From assembly GCF_014653785.1 (NCBI RefSeq), contig NZ_BNAS01000002.1, positions 904,699 to 968,698 of the forward strand: a DNA stretch of 64,000 nt. The letters run 5' to 3'. The notes under the pieces are model-generated. The model was given only the letters and a program-made list of their open reading frames with translations. It ran no database searches and had not been told where the DNA came from. This DNA comes from Promicromonospora soli (GTDB taxonomy: Bacteria; Actinomycetota; Actinomycetes; Actinomycetales; Cellulomonadaceae). Below, one piece after another: positions 33,528 to 41,703 of this stretch (position 1 is the first letter of the stretch; each line of letters starts with the position of its first letter). The position numbers and the translations under genes are program-made.

Positions 33528-33788
33528 TAGACTGGCGCACGTCGAGAACGTATGGCGCGGCGCTCTGCCGCAGGGACGAAGGAGGTGGCGCGCATGACCC
33601 GTAGCGAGCCTCCGAGTAGTCCGAGCCGCAGCTGAGCTGACGGTTCCCCCGCCCGCGGTTTCGCGGGCCCTCGCGCGCCGGTGCGCTCCGCCCTCTTCCA
33701 GGGCGTGAGGTCCACCGGTCGTCCGGCCGTCCCTGCTGCGGTGTCCGTTCGCAGTCCTTTTTCCTGCGCTCGACCCCAGGAGTTCCCC
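33528..33788 (+). promoter_or_regulatory. Structured leader of corA with a proline-containing leader ORF
   Basis: The 314 bp before corA hold a TAGACT -10-like box (33528-33533), a 13-codon ORF with a perfect ribosome site, and a 7-bp hairpin (gcccgcg/cgcgggc, 33651-33668) 16 nt after the leader stop. The leader's ggagg can also pair with cctcc inside it. This is the layout expected for translation-dependent attenuation, as known for proline-rich leader peptides before other Mg2+ transporter genes. I do not see the conserved M-box (ykoK) core. Regulation by Mg2+ is inference. Confidence 0.5.
33594..33635 (+). CDS. Putative leader peptide, 13 aa
   Basis: Encodes MTRSEPPSSPSRS. Eight bases matching the full anti-Shine-Dalgarno complement (aaggaggt, 33579-33586) precede the ATG by 7 nt, a far better site than most full genes here have. 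The peptide has a Pro-Pro pair and a third proline, residues that slow ribosomes. It ends 153 bp before corA and just ahead of a hairpin, so a cis-regulatory leader is likelier than a functional protein. Confidence 0.5.
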   Translation: MTRSEPPSSPSRS

Positions 33789-34925
33789 ATGGCCACGTTC
33801 CTGCCCTCCCGCCCTGCCCGTCCGCTGCTGGGTGCGCTGCGCCCGCGCCGCGCCGTCGACGTCGTGCCCGTCGTCGCCCCGCGCCCGGCCGCGCCCGCGC
33901 CCCGCTCGTCGGTGGTCGCCGCCGCGGTCTACGACGACGGTGTCCGCACCGCCGCGTACGACAACCTCGCGGAGACGTTCAGCGCGCTCCGCTCCCGCTC
34001 CGGCGGTATGGCCTGGATCGGGCTGGAGCGGCCGGAGGAGGCCGAGCTGACGTCGCTCGCGCGCGAGTTCGACCTGCACCCCCTCGCCATCGAGGACGCC
34101 ATCCAGGCGCACCAGCGCCCCAAGATCGAGCGGTACGGCGACACCCTGTTCGTGGTGCTGCGCGCGGCCCGCTACCTGGACGACGCCGAGGAGGTCGAGT
34201 TCGGCGAGCTGCACGTGTTCGTGGGGCCCGACTTCGTGGTGACCGTGCGGCACGGCGCCTCGCCCGACCTCGCTGCGGTGCGCGCCCGGCTGGAATCGGA
34301 CCGCGAGATGCTCTCGCGCGGGCCCGAAGCCGTGCTGTACGCGATCCTCGACAGCGTCGTGGACGGGTACGCGCCGGTCGTCGCGGGGCTGGACCACGAC
34401 ATCGACGAGATCGAGTCCGACGTCTGGGGCGGGGCCCCCGACGTGTCGCGGCGCATCTACGAGCTGTCCCGCGAGGTCATCGACTTCCAGCGCGCCGTCC
34501 GGCCCGAGCAGGGCCTCTGCGCCTCGCTCGCCAAGGGCGCGGACAAGTACGGCGTGGACCCGGAGCTGCAGGCCTACCTGCGCGACGTCGCCGACCACCT
34601 GGCCGAGGCCGCCGACCGCATCGAGGTTTTTCGGGCCGCACTGCGCGACATCCTCACCGTGGCCGCGACCCTCGTCGCGCAGCGGCAGAACGAGGAGATG
34701 AAGCACCTGTCGGAGGTCAGCATCCGGCAGGGCGAGGAGGTCAAGAAGATCTCGGGCTGGGCGGCCATCCTGTTCGCACCGACCCTCGTGGGCACGGTCT
34801 ACGGCATGAACTTCGACGTCATGCCGGAGCTCGACTGGGCGTACGGCTACCCGGTGGCCCTGGTCGCGATGCTGGCCGTCAGCGTGGGCCTGTTCGGCGT
34901 CTTCCGCTGGAAGCGCTGGATCTGA
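33789..34925 (+). CDS. corA: Magnesium/cobalt transporter CorA
   Basis: CorA family channel of 378 residues. The N-terminal cytoplasmic domain runs to about residue 310. It contains the family blocks FDLHPLAIEDAIQAHQRPKIERYGDTLFVVLRAA and HVFVGPDFVVTVRHG. Two C-terminal membrane helices flank the selectivity signature YGMNF at about residue 337, ending in a basic RWKRWI tail. ATG 33789 follows an aggag site; the longer upstream frame overlaps the leader and is not used. A long Pro/Ala-rich N-terminal segment precedes the conserved domain. Confidence 0.94.
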   Translation: MATFLPSRPARPLLGALRPRRAVDVVPVVAPRPAAPAPRSSVVAAAVYDDGVRTAAYDNLAETFSALRSRSGGMAWIGLERPEEAELTSLAREFDLHPLAIEDAIQAHQRPKIERYGDTLFVVLRAARYLDDAEEVEFGELHVFVGPDFVVTVRHGASPDLAAVRARLESDREMLSRGPEAVLYAILDSVVDGYAPVVAGLDHDIDEIESDVWGGAPDVSRRIYELSREVIDFQRAVRPEQGLCASLAKGADKYGVDPELQAYLRDVADHLAEAADRIEVFRAALRDILTVAATLVAQRQNEEMKHLSEVSIRQGEEVKKISGWAAILFAPTLVGTVYGMNFDVMPELDWAYGYPVALVAMLAVSVGLFGVFRWKRWI

Positions 34926-34952
34926 GCCGGCGCCCCCGGCGAACTGCCTCGG

Positions 34953-34969
34953 CCCCGCCTCAGGCGGGG
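34953..34969. terminator. Short hairpin between corA and the MFS gene
   Basis: Arms ccccgcc (34953-34959) and ggcgggg (34963-34969) around a 3-nt loop. The loop is the stop codon of the convergent MFS gene (tca at 34960-34962), so the hairpin overlaps the end of that gene and follows corA by 27 bp. Confidence 0.5.
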
Positions 34970-36288
34970 TCGAGCTTCTCCGGGTCGGGCAGGGACACGA
35001 TGTACCGGTGCCCGACGGCGGAGATCATCAGGCCCGCGGTAGCGCCGACGATCAGCGGCGTGCTGTAGCCGTCGCGCGCCAGCAGGCCACCGATCAGCGA
35101 CCCGAGCGGCATAGCGCCCCACAGGGCGGTGCGCCACGTGCCGTGCACCCGGCCCAGCAGCTGGTTCGGCACCGCGGCCTGGCGCAGCGACATGACCAGC
35201 ACGTTCCACGCCGTCGTGCAGCCGAACGACACGAAGATCGCGACCGCTCCCACCCAGGCCAGCGGGAACGCTCCGGCCAGGAACCACGCCCCGAGGCCGA
35301 TGGCGTTCGCGGCGGCCATGACCGGCCCCGTCCCGAAGCGCGTCTTGAGCCGGTTGGTGGCGGCAGCGGCGCTCAGCGAGCCCACGGCGCCGGCCAGCAT
35401 GAAGGCGCCGTACCAGGCCTCGGGCACGTGCAGCCGCTCCAGGATGAAGAGCACGAGCGTGGACATGATTGCGGCGTGGCAGACGCCGATGAGCACGCTC
35501 ACCACCCACAGCGGACGCAGCATCGCGCTGCCCCAGATGAAGCGGAAGCCGGTGACCAGTTCGGCGCGCCAGCCGGCTGCCATCGGGGCCGCGCCGTAGC
35601 TCGGGCCGCCTTCGGGGGCTTCTGACGCCCCGGGCGTGGCACCCCGGCCCGGCGCCGCGCGTCCGCCGAAGCGACGGCCGGCCAGACCGGACGCGACCGC
35701 GGGCAGGGTCAGGGCCAGCCCGCCCGCAACGGCGTACGCGGCAGTGTTGAGCCCGAGCGCCCAGACCGCCGAGAACGCGAGCAGCCACGACGTCAGCGGC
35801 TGGGACAGGAACTGCTGCACCACGATCTCCGTGGCCTCGATGCGCGAGTTCGCGCGCGGCAGGTCGCGCCTGCCGACAAGGGACGGGATGACGGCGCGGA
35901 TGGCGCCGTCGTACACCGTCTCCTGGATGCCGTAGAGGAACACGACCAGCAGGAGCCACCAGATGGTGAGCGCACCGGTGACGTGCAGGGCGAGCAGACC
36001 CGCAGCCACGAGGGCACGGACGCCGCCCGCGAGACCCAGCGCGAGGCGCCGGTCGATCCGGTCCACGAGCACGCCCGCTGGGATGGCGAAGAGGAGCCAG
36101 GGGAGCAGCGCGGCGACCGCGACGAGCGAGACGAGCAGCGGGTCGTTCGTCAGCCGCGCGGCCAGGAGCGGCGCGGCGACGCGCGCGATGCCGTCGCCGA
36201 GGCTCGAGCTGAGGTTGGCCGCGACGACCCGGGTGAACGCGCCACCGAGGGGTCCGGGCGTGGGCTCGGAGTGGGCGGCAGTGGACAC
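34960..36288 (-). CDS. MFS transporter (probable drug/metabolite exporter)
   Basis: A 442-residue major facilitator with about 12 hydrophobic helices. The segment SLGDGIARVAAPLLAARLTNDP, then IPAGVLVDRIDRRLALGLAGGVRAL, matches the loop 2-3 region of MFS_3-type exporters (ENTS/DHA-like). It lies 53 bp downstream of a TetR regulator on the same strand, the usual arrangement for a repressor and the pump it controls. The substrate is unknown. GTG start at 36288. Confidence 0.88.
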   Translation of the reverse strand: MSTAAHSEPTPGPLGGAFTRVVAANLSSSLGDGIARVAAPLLAARLTNDPLLVSLVAVAALLPWLLFAIPAGVLVDRIDRRLALGLAGGVRALVAAGLLALHVTGALTIWWLLLVVFLYGIQETVYDGAIRAVIPSLVGRRDLPRANSRIEATEIVVQQFLSQPLTSWLLAFSAVWALGLNTAAYAVAGGLALTLPAVASGLAGRRFGGRAAPGRGATPGASEAPEGGPSYGAAPMAAGWRAELVTGFRFIWGSAMLRPLWVVSVLIGVCHAAIMSTLVLFILERLHVPEAWYGAFMLAGAVGSLSAAAATNRLKTRFGTGPVMAAANAIGLGAWFLAGAFPLAWVGAVAIFVSFGCTTAWNVLVMSLRQAAVPNQLLGRVHGTWRTALWGAMPLGSLIGGLLARDGYSTPLIVGATAGLMISAVGHRYIVSLPDPEKLDPA

Positions 36289-36341
36289 GCGCCGAGGCTA
36301 CCGCTTTTCACCCCGCTCAGGCCCTATGGGTACGGCCTGGC

Positions 36342-36953
36342 TCAGGCCGGGACGCGCTCCGGCACGCGCGCCCCGACCGCGCGCAGCACGAACGACTCGG
36401 CGGCGCGGATGGTGCGTTCGCGCGCTACGGGCTCGTCGGGGATGAGGCGGCCGGACAGGCACGCGTTGACGAGGTGCACCGTGGGCTCGATGTCCTGGGG
36501 CGGGAAGGTGCCCGCATCGATCCCCGCAGTGAGGATCCGGCGGAGGATCGCCTCCACGATGTCGGCGTGCTCGCGCAGGCGCTGCTGCGTGGCGCGGGAC
36601 AGGACCGTACGCAGGTCCGGGCCGGGGGCGAGGTGGAACACGCGGGTGAGCTGGGCCTGCTGGCGGATGTAGGTACGCAGCTGTTCCACGGGGTCGGTCA
36701 CGCCGTCGAGGGCGCGCTCCAAGGTTTGGGCATACTGCTCGGTCTCGTGCGTGATGAACCCGAGGAGCAGCGCTTCCTTGTCGTGGAAGTGGTTGTAGAC
36801 GGCGGTCCGGCCGACGTGCGCCGCTGCGGCGATGTCGGCGAGGGTGATGGTGTCGAACCCGCGCTCCGCCATGAGCATCGACAGAGCGGTGAACAGCTTG
36901 TGCCTCGTCATCTGGCGGTGCTCGTGCAGGCTCTTGCCGATGATCTTGGGCAT
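36342..36953 (-). CDS. TetR/AcrR family transcriptional regulator
   Basis: A 203-residue regulator with an N-terminal TetR helix-turn-helix (LFTALSMLMAERGFDTITLADIAAAAHVGRTAVYNHFHDKEALLLGF in outline, residues 18-65) and a ligand-binding C-terminal domain. It is the first gene of a probable two-gene transcript with the MFS exporter and is likely to repress both. The ATG at 36953 begins MPKIIGKSLHEHRQMTRHK. Confidence 0.9.
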   Translation of the reverse strand: MPKIIGKSLHEHRQMTRHKLFTALSMLMAERGFDTITLADIAAAAHVGRTAVYNHFHDKEALLLGFITHETEQYAQTLERALDGVTDPVEQLRTYIRQQAQLTRVFHLAPGPDLRTVLSRATQQRLREHADIVEAILRRILTAGIDAGTFPPQDIEPTVHLVNACLSGRLIPDEPVARERTIRAAESFVLRAVGARVPERVPA

Positions 36954-37102
36954 GCTGACATCATATGCCCGCGTCGTCAGGTAACTGGAACCCAGGATCG
37001 AGGGTGGTTAGGGCTGGAAGGCCGCTTCTACCGACAGGTGATACTAAGCACCGACACATCGCTTTTGCGAAGTTCGGATATCGCCCTCCTCACCCTTCTT
37101 GC

Positions 37103-37133
37103 ACTGAGACTCAGTCGCCCCTGAAATGTTTCA
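37103..37133. promoter_or_regulatory. Two short palindromes in the 36,954-37,266 intergenic region
   Basis: The 313-bp gap between the TetR start and the divergent 336-aa gene holds a perfect actgag-a-ctcagt (37103-37115) and tgaaa-tg-tttca (37122-37133). They lie 150 bp from both starts and could be operators for the TetR protein. No other gene is seen in the gap. Confidence 0.35.
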
Positions 37134-37266
37134 CGAGGTGCGTGTTTGAGGGGAACCGAACCAGCCCGCCACCCGGGGAAACATGTGCGCGGGCTGTCAC
37201 GAACGTGTTTCCTCTCGGTAACCTGCCTGCATCATGGGCGAAAGTGCGCGGCAGTAAGGTGCGCGC

Positions 37267-38277
37267 ATGACATTTCTGGCGGGCGTGATCCCAGCGGAAC
37301 ACGCTTCGGGTCACATTCTGATCCTGCCGAGCACCAACGGCCCCGTCGCAGTGAGCGAGCTCGCTGCGGCGTGGTTCTCCGACATCGCGTGGCTCCGAGA
37401 GCCGTCCCGTAGCTCCGGATCGCGCCGGCAGGCCGGAGCGCGGTTCCGGGGCATGGCGCAGCCCGACACGCTCGTTCCCGGCGTCATGCGCCTGGGGGAC
37501 GGGCACATCGCGACCGGCCCGTTCGAGGTAGGCGAGGCGCATCTCGCCGAGCTGGAGATCTCCGCCGCCAAGGCGGAGGCGTACTCGATCGCGCGCGGTG
37601 ACGGTCTGCGGGACGTGCGCGGCGCGGCCCCGACGTCGTACGACGACCGGGACGGCATCGCTCGCGTCTTCCCGCACGCGCTCCCCCAGGGCGAGGAGCT
37701 GCGCATCGTCCAGTGGATGGTCGCGGCCGCCCGCAAGACCGGCGGCGGTGTGCTCGCCGACGGGCGGCAGCCGCTGGTCCCGGACGCTGCCGCGTCCGTC
37801 AACCTGTCGCTCTACGCCGCGCACGCCCTCGTGCCGGGCGAAGTGCTGCCCATGCTCCGCTCCCTCATCGCGACCGCCGACGTGTCCGCCGAGCAGGTCA
37901 CGCCCGACGGATCGCCGCGCTACACGCTCGTGGGCAGCACCGCGTACGACGGATCGCTCGTCATCGACGTGGAGCGCGTCGACCGGGTGCCGCGCGCGCT
38001 CGGATCGCTGGACTGGCGTAGCTACGGGCCGTTCGCGTACCGCATGAGCTGGATGCCGGCGGACCCCTACGAGCTCGAGCTGGAGCACGCGTCCGGCCTG
38101 CACGTCATCGCCCGGGCGCGCATGCGCGCCTCGCTCGCCCGTCTCGCGGTAGCTCTCCAGAGCCGGATCGCCGGAATTCTCGTGGACGACGGTGGCTTCA
38201 TCGCCAGCCCGGAGGAGATGGACGGTCGCAACAGCTCGACCGCCGGTGGCGCTTCAGGTTCACGCGCCTGGGTCTGA
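37267..38277 (+). CDS. Hypothetical protein, paralog of the 47.5-kb gene
   Basis: A 336-residue soluble protein of unknown function. An aaggtg site precedes ATG 37267. The central block (GIARVFPHALPQGEELRIVQW, then MVAAARKTGGG), the VPDAAASVNLSLYAAHAL strand and the C-terminal block (YGPFAYRMSWMPADPYELE, then RLAVALQSRIAG and DDGGFIASPEEM) align in order with the 375-residue protein at 47510-48637, so the two are paralogs within 10 kb. No signal peptide, membrane segment or catalytic motif is seen. It is divergent from the TetR gene. Confidence 0.7.
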   Translation: MTFLAGVIPAEHASGHILILPSTNGPVAVSELAAAWFSDIAWLREPSRSSGSRRQAGARFRGMAQPDTLVPGVMRLGDGHIATGPFEVGEAHLAELEISAAKAEAYSIARGDGLRDVRGAAPTSYDDRDGIARVFPHALPQGEELRIVQWMVAAARKTGGGVLADGRQPLVPDAAASVNLSLYAAHALVPGEVLPMLRSLIATADVSAEQVTPDGSPRYTLVGSTAYDGSLVIDVERVDRVPRALGSLDWRSYGPFAYRMSWMPADPYELELEHASGLHVIARARMRASLARLAVALQSRIAGILVDDGGFIASPEEMDGRNSSTAGGASGSRAWV

Positions 38278-38287
38278 TCCCGCTCGG

Positions 38288-38556
38288 TTATCCACAGATT
38301 TCATCCACAGCCCTGTGTGTTGTGTGGGAATTCCGGGACTGTTCCTGTGGACAGAACTGTGGGTAGCGAGAGGGTGAAAATTACAACGGTGGAGCGGTTG
38401 CCGCTCCTGCGACACGCGGATAGAAACGTGGCAATGGTTCGACGATCCGGGTGCAGATGCGGTGCGCTGCAGCAGTACCGACCGGCCTGGACATCGGACA
38501 CATGGTTGACCGGAGAACGACAGGACTTCCCGTACCGCGGTGCGGGCTGTGGATGA
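38288..38556. promoter_or_regulatory. Four DnaA-box-like 9-mers in a 496-bp gene-free stretch
   Basis: Between the 336-aa gene and the pirin gene (38278-38773) there is no convincing ORF. The stretch contains a perfect TTATCCACA (38288-38296), TCATCCACA (38301-38309), TGTGGACAG (38346-38354, inverted) and TGTGGATGA (38548-38556, inverted). The second and fourth belong to a 13-bp inverted pair (tcatccacagccc). No dnaA, dnaN or AT-rich unwinding element is nearby. It could titrate DnaA or be coincidence. Confidence 0.35.
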
Positions 38557-38773
38557 CGCCACAGGGGACTGTACGGGGCCGGAAGACCGCCCGTGTCCGA
38601 GGTGTCCGTGAAGAACAGGCCTGGCGATCCGGGTCTGACGGGTGCGTCGGGGTCGTGACGTCGACACGACGCCCCTGGTCCTCGCCAAGTGTGGACCACG
38701 GGTGCGCGGTTCGCCAGGGCCCCCGGCCTGCCCCGGGGGCCCTGGCCCATACCCCGGGATCTAGGCTCAGCGC

Positions 38774-39829
38774 ATGAGCAATCTCGAGACCCGCCCGGAC
38801 GAGCAGGTCTGCACCGCGGGCGCGCAGGGTGACGGCGTCGAGCTCCTCACCCCGCGCGACGTACCGCTCGGCGGACCGCGGGCGATGAACGTGCGGCGCA
38901 CGATCCCCCAGCGCGCCCGGTCCCTCGTGGGGGCGTGGTGCTTCAGCGATCACTACGGCCCCGACGACGTCTCGTCGAGCGAGGGCATGCAGGTTCCGCC
39001 GCACCCCCACACCGGGCTGCAGACGGTGAGCTGGCTCTTCGAGGGCGAGATCCTGCACCGCGACTCCGTGGGGTCGCTCCAGACGGTCCGCCCGCGCGAG
39101 CTCAACCTCATGACGGCGGGTCTGGGCATCTCGCACTCGGAGGAGTCACCCGAGCAGGGGCGCCCGCCCCGGCTGCACGGCGTCCAGCTGTGGACGGCGC
39201 TGCCAGGTTCGGCCCTCGGCATCGAACCGCACTTCGAGCACCACGGCGACCTCCCGGTCGCCCGGTCCGACGGTGCTGTCGTGCAGGTCTTCATCGGCCG
39301 CCTCGCGGTGGCCGGCGAGGAGCTGGCCTCGCCCGCGACCACGTACACGCCGCTCGTGGGAGCACAGGTCGACCTGGAGCCGGGCGCGGAGGTGCGGCTC
39401 GACGTCGACCCGACGCACGAGCACGCCCTGCTCGTGGACACGGGCGACGTGACGTTCGAGGGTCGCGTGGTGCCGCCGTCGAACCTCGGCTACGCCGGGC
39501 CGGGCCGGCCGGCGCTCGTGGTGCGGGCCGGTTCCGGGGGGCCCGCCCGGGTGGTCCTGATCGGCGGGCTGCCGTTCGCCGAGGACGTCATCATGTGGTG
39601 GAACTTCATGGGCCGCACGCACGAGGACGTGGTCCGGGCGCGCGACGACTGGATGGCGCAGATCGCCGAGCTCGACCCCTCGGGGCCGGGCGGCGGGGCG
39701 ACGGGATATGCCGCCGGCGCCGCCGGACGCCGGTTCGGCCAGGTCCAGGGCTACCCGAGCGGGCCGCTGCGCGCGCCGACGCTGCCCGACCTGCGGCTCA
39801 AGCCGAGGGTGCGGCCCGACCAGGGCTGA
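38774..39829 (+). CDS. Pirin family protein
   Basis: A bicupin pirin of 351 residues. The N-terminal cupin carries the metal-binding histidines in VPPHPHTGLQTVSWLFEGEILHRDS and the later ISHSEESPEQ acid/histidine pair; the pirin core ends in VQLWTALP. The C-terminal cupin includes HEHALLVDTGDVTFEG and the WWNFMGRTHEDVVRARDDW block. A Gly/Ala-rich tail extends beyond the fold. Bacterial pirins are described as quercetinases or enzyme modulators, so no specific role is claimed. Its last 32 bp overlap the convergent NUDIX gene end. Confidence 0.9.
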   Translation: MSNLETRPDEQVCTAGAQGDGVELLTPRDVPLGGPRAMNVRRTIPQRARSLVGAWCFSDHYGPDDVSSSEGMQVPPHPHTGLQTVSWLFEGEILHRDSVGSLQTVRPRELNLMTAGLGISHSEESPEQGRPPRLHGVQLWTALPGSALGIEPHFEHHGDLPVARSDGAVVQVFIGRLAVAGEELASPATTYTPLVGAQVDLEPGAEVRLDVDPTHEHALLVDTGDVTFEGRVVPPSNLGYAGPGRPALVVRAGSGGPARVVLIGGLPFAEDVIMWWNFMGRTHEDVVRARDDWMAQIAELDPSGPGGGATGYAAGAAGRRFGQVQGYPSGPLRAPTLPDLRLKPRVRPDQG

Positions 39830-40589
39830 CCGGGCGCAGCAGCGGCGGGTGCAGCACGGCCGCCGTCGGGTCGACGCCGGGCGCGAGCCGGTAGAGCTCC
39901 GCCGGCCGCCCGGGGCCGCCTCCGCCGAGGCGCCCGGTCGGCTCCAGGAAGCCTGGCGTACCGGTCGCCTTGCGGTGGAAGTTGCGCGCGTCCACCTGCG
40001 TGCCCCAGACCGCCTCGTACACGCCGCGCAGCTCCGCGACCGTGAACTCGGGTGGGCAGAACGCTGCCGCGAGGGGTGAGTACTCGATCTTCGCGCGAGC
40101 GCGCTCCACGCCGTCGGCCAGGATCTGGCCGTGGTCGAAGGCCAGCCGTTCGTCCTCCTCGCCGACGGGTACCCAGCGCGCCTCGGCCGCGTCGCCGCCG
40201 GCTGCCGGCAGCCCGAACGCGGGTGCGAGCAGCAGGTATGCCACCGACAGCACCGGCCCGCGAGGATCCCGGCCGAGCGGGCCGTAGGTTCGCAGCTGCT
40301 CCAGGTGCCACGGCCCCGCGCCGGTTGCCCGGGCCGGGACCGTCAGCCCCGTCTCCTCCTCGAGCTCCCGCCCTGCCGCCTGCTCCAGGGTCTCGCCCGG
40401 CAGCACGAATCCGCCCGGCAGCGCGGACTGCCCACGGAACGGCTCAAGGAGCCGGTCGACGACGAGGACGTGCAGCGCTCCCGCGCGCACGGTGAGGGCC
40501 ACGACGTCGACGGTCACGGGGAACGAGCCCGCCGTTTCGGGTACGGCGGAGGAGGCGTGCGCTGTTCGGGCCATGACTCGACCGTACAT
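39798..40589 (-). CDS. NUDIX-domain regulator/hydrolase, NrtR-like
   Basis: A 263-residue protein. A complete NUDIX box runs from Gly60 to Leu82 (GFVLPGE, then REL-EE-TGL). The C-terminal region from about 165 (FTVAELRGVYEAVWGTQVDARNFHRK) is the winged helix typical of NrtR, which senses ADP-ribose-type NAD metabolites and represses NAD genes. It is divergent from an SPFH gene and an NAD-kinase-like gene. ATG 40589 is favoured: its ribosome site aaggtg lies inside the first TCGTCA-N3-TGACGA palindrome, so binding there would block its own translation start. GTG 40598 and ATG 40574 are alternatives. The complete box suggests it may still hydrolyse a nucleotide. Confidence 0.85.
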   Translation of the reverse strand: MYGRVMARTAHASSAVPETAGSFPVTVDVVALTVRAGALHVLVVDRLLEPFRGQSALPGGFVLPGETLEQAAGRELEEETGLTVPARATGAGPWHLEQLRTYGPLGRDPRGPVLSVAYLLLAPAFGLPAAGGDAAEARWVPVGEEDERLAFDHGQILADGVERARAKIEYSPLAAAFCPPEFTVAELRGVYEAVWGTQVDARNFHRKATGTPGFLEPTGRLGGGGPGRPAELYRLAPGVDPTAAVLHPPLLRPVSPGRAAPSA

Positions 40590-40591
40590 TC

Positions 40592-40606
40592 TCGTCACCT
40601 TGACGA
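40592..40606. promoter_or_regulatory. Operator-like palindrome 1 (TCGTCA-N3-TGACGA)
   Basis: A perfect 6+6 palindrome with spacer cct. It overlaps the ribosome site of the divergent NUDIX regulator. An identical-plan copy lies 34 bp away at 40626. A candidate operator for the NUDIX regulator. Confidence 0.65.
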
Positions 40607-40625
40607 AAAGCGGAGACGGCGGATA

Positions 40626-40640
40626 TCGTCAAACTGACGA
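40626..40640. promoter_or_regulatory. Operator-like palindrome 2 (TCGTCA-N3-TGACGA)
   Basis: A second perfect copy with spacer aac, 21 bp before the SPFH ATG. The 34-bp centre-to-centre spacing places both copies near the same DNA face offset by roughly three helical turns. Confidence 0.65.
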
Positions 40641-40661
40641 CAACCCAATGAGAGGTCGACG

Positions 40662-41702
40662 ATGGCAACGATCAAGCGCTACCCCTGGATCCGTCAGTTC
40701 CTGGGCTCCGCGAGCGACTATGTGGTGCACCTCAGCAAGGGCCGCGTACAGCACGAGGGCGTGGGGCAGGCCTTCTGGTTCCGCCCGGACACGTCGGTGC
40801 TCAGCGAGGTGCCCGCCACCGACCAGGAGCTCCCGGTCCTCTTCCACGCGGTGACGCGCGACCAGCAGGACGTCAGCGTGCAGGCGAACGTCACCTACCG
40901 GTTCGGTGACCCGGTCCTCGCTTCCCAGCGGCTGGACTTCGGCATCTTCCCCGTCACCGGTGCTGGCCAGGAGGCGAGCGGCCGCCAGCAGGTGGGCGCC
41001 ATCGTGGGCCAGCTCGCCCAGAGCCTCACGGTCGACCTGATCGCCACGCTGGACCTGGCCGACGCGCTCGAGTCCGGCATCGGACGGGTCCGGACGGCGC
41101 TCGGCGGGCTCGGTGACGACGCGCGCCTGGCCGCGACCGGCATCGAGGTGCTGGGCGTGCGCGTGCTGGCGGTCCGGCCGGAGGGCGACGTCGAGAAGGC
41201 GTTGCGCACGCCGGTGCGCGAGCGGCTCCAGTCCGAGGCCGACCGTGCGACCTACGAGCGTCGCGCCGTCGCCGTCGAGCGGGAGCGCAAGATCGCCGAG
41301 AACGAGCTCGCGAGCCAGATCGAGCTAGCCTCCCGGCGTGAGCAGCTCGTCGCCCAGGAGGGTGCGAACAAGCGCCGCGAGGCCGAGGAGGCCGCGGCGG
41401 CCGCACTGGTGGCGGCGAAGTCGGATGCCGAGCGTCGCGAGATCGCGGCGGCCGCTCAGGCGGCCTCCCTGCGGCAGCTCGGCGAGGCCGAGGCGGCCAA
41501 GGAGGCGGCGCTCATGAAGATCTATGCGAACGTCGGGCGTGACGTGCTCGCGGCTCTCGCCCTGCGCGATGCCGCTGCCCACCTGCCGAACGTGGGCTCG
41601 CTGACCGTCACGCCGGACCTGGTGAGCGGGCTGCTGGGCGCGCTGGCCGCACCCGGGGCGCGTGGACCCGCGGTGGACGGCGTCCCGGCCGCGGAGCGCT
41701 GA
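40662..41702 (+). CDS. SPFH/band-7 domain protein
   Basis: A 346-residue protein with an SPFH domain at about 20-190 (VVHLSKGRVQHEGVGQAFWFRPDTSVLSEVPATDQ, DQQDVSVQANVTYRF, VRVLAVRPEGDVEKALRTPVRERLQSEADRATYERRA in outline). It is followed by a long Ala/Glu/Arg-rich coiled coil at about 190-285 and a short C-terminal region. There is no N-terminal membrane anchor, unlike stomatins, so it is likely cytosolic or peripherally membrane-bound. It heads a two-gene operon with the NAD-kinase-like gene (1 bp between stop and start) under the paired operators. Confidence 0.85.
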   Translation: MATIKRYPWIRQFLGSASDYVVHLSKGRVQHEGVGQAFWFRPDTSVLSEVPATDQELPVLFHAVTRDQQDVSVQANVTYRFGDPVLASQRLDFGIFPVTGAGQEASGRQQVGAIVGQLAQSLTVDLIATLDLADALESGIGRVRTALGGLGDDARLAATGIEVLGVRVLAVRPEGDVEKALRTPVRERLQSEADRATYERRAVAVERERKIAENELASQIELASRREQLVAQEGANKRREAEEAAAAALVAAKSDAERREIAAAAQAASLRQLGEAEAAKEAALMKIYANVGRDVLAALALRDAAAHLPNVGSLTVTPDLVSGLLGALAAPGARGPAVDGVPAAER

Positions 41703-41703
41703 C

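Noticed and set aside
33528..33788. M-box (ykoK) riboswitch before corA
   Set aside because: I could not find the conserved M-box core words; the leader-peptide model fits better.
38278..38773. Chromosomal replication origin
   Set aside because: No dnaA, dnaN, parAB or AT-rich unwinding region; only four box-like words.
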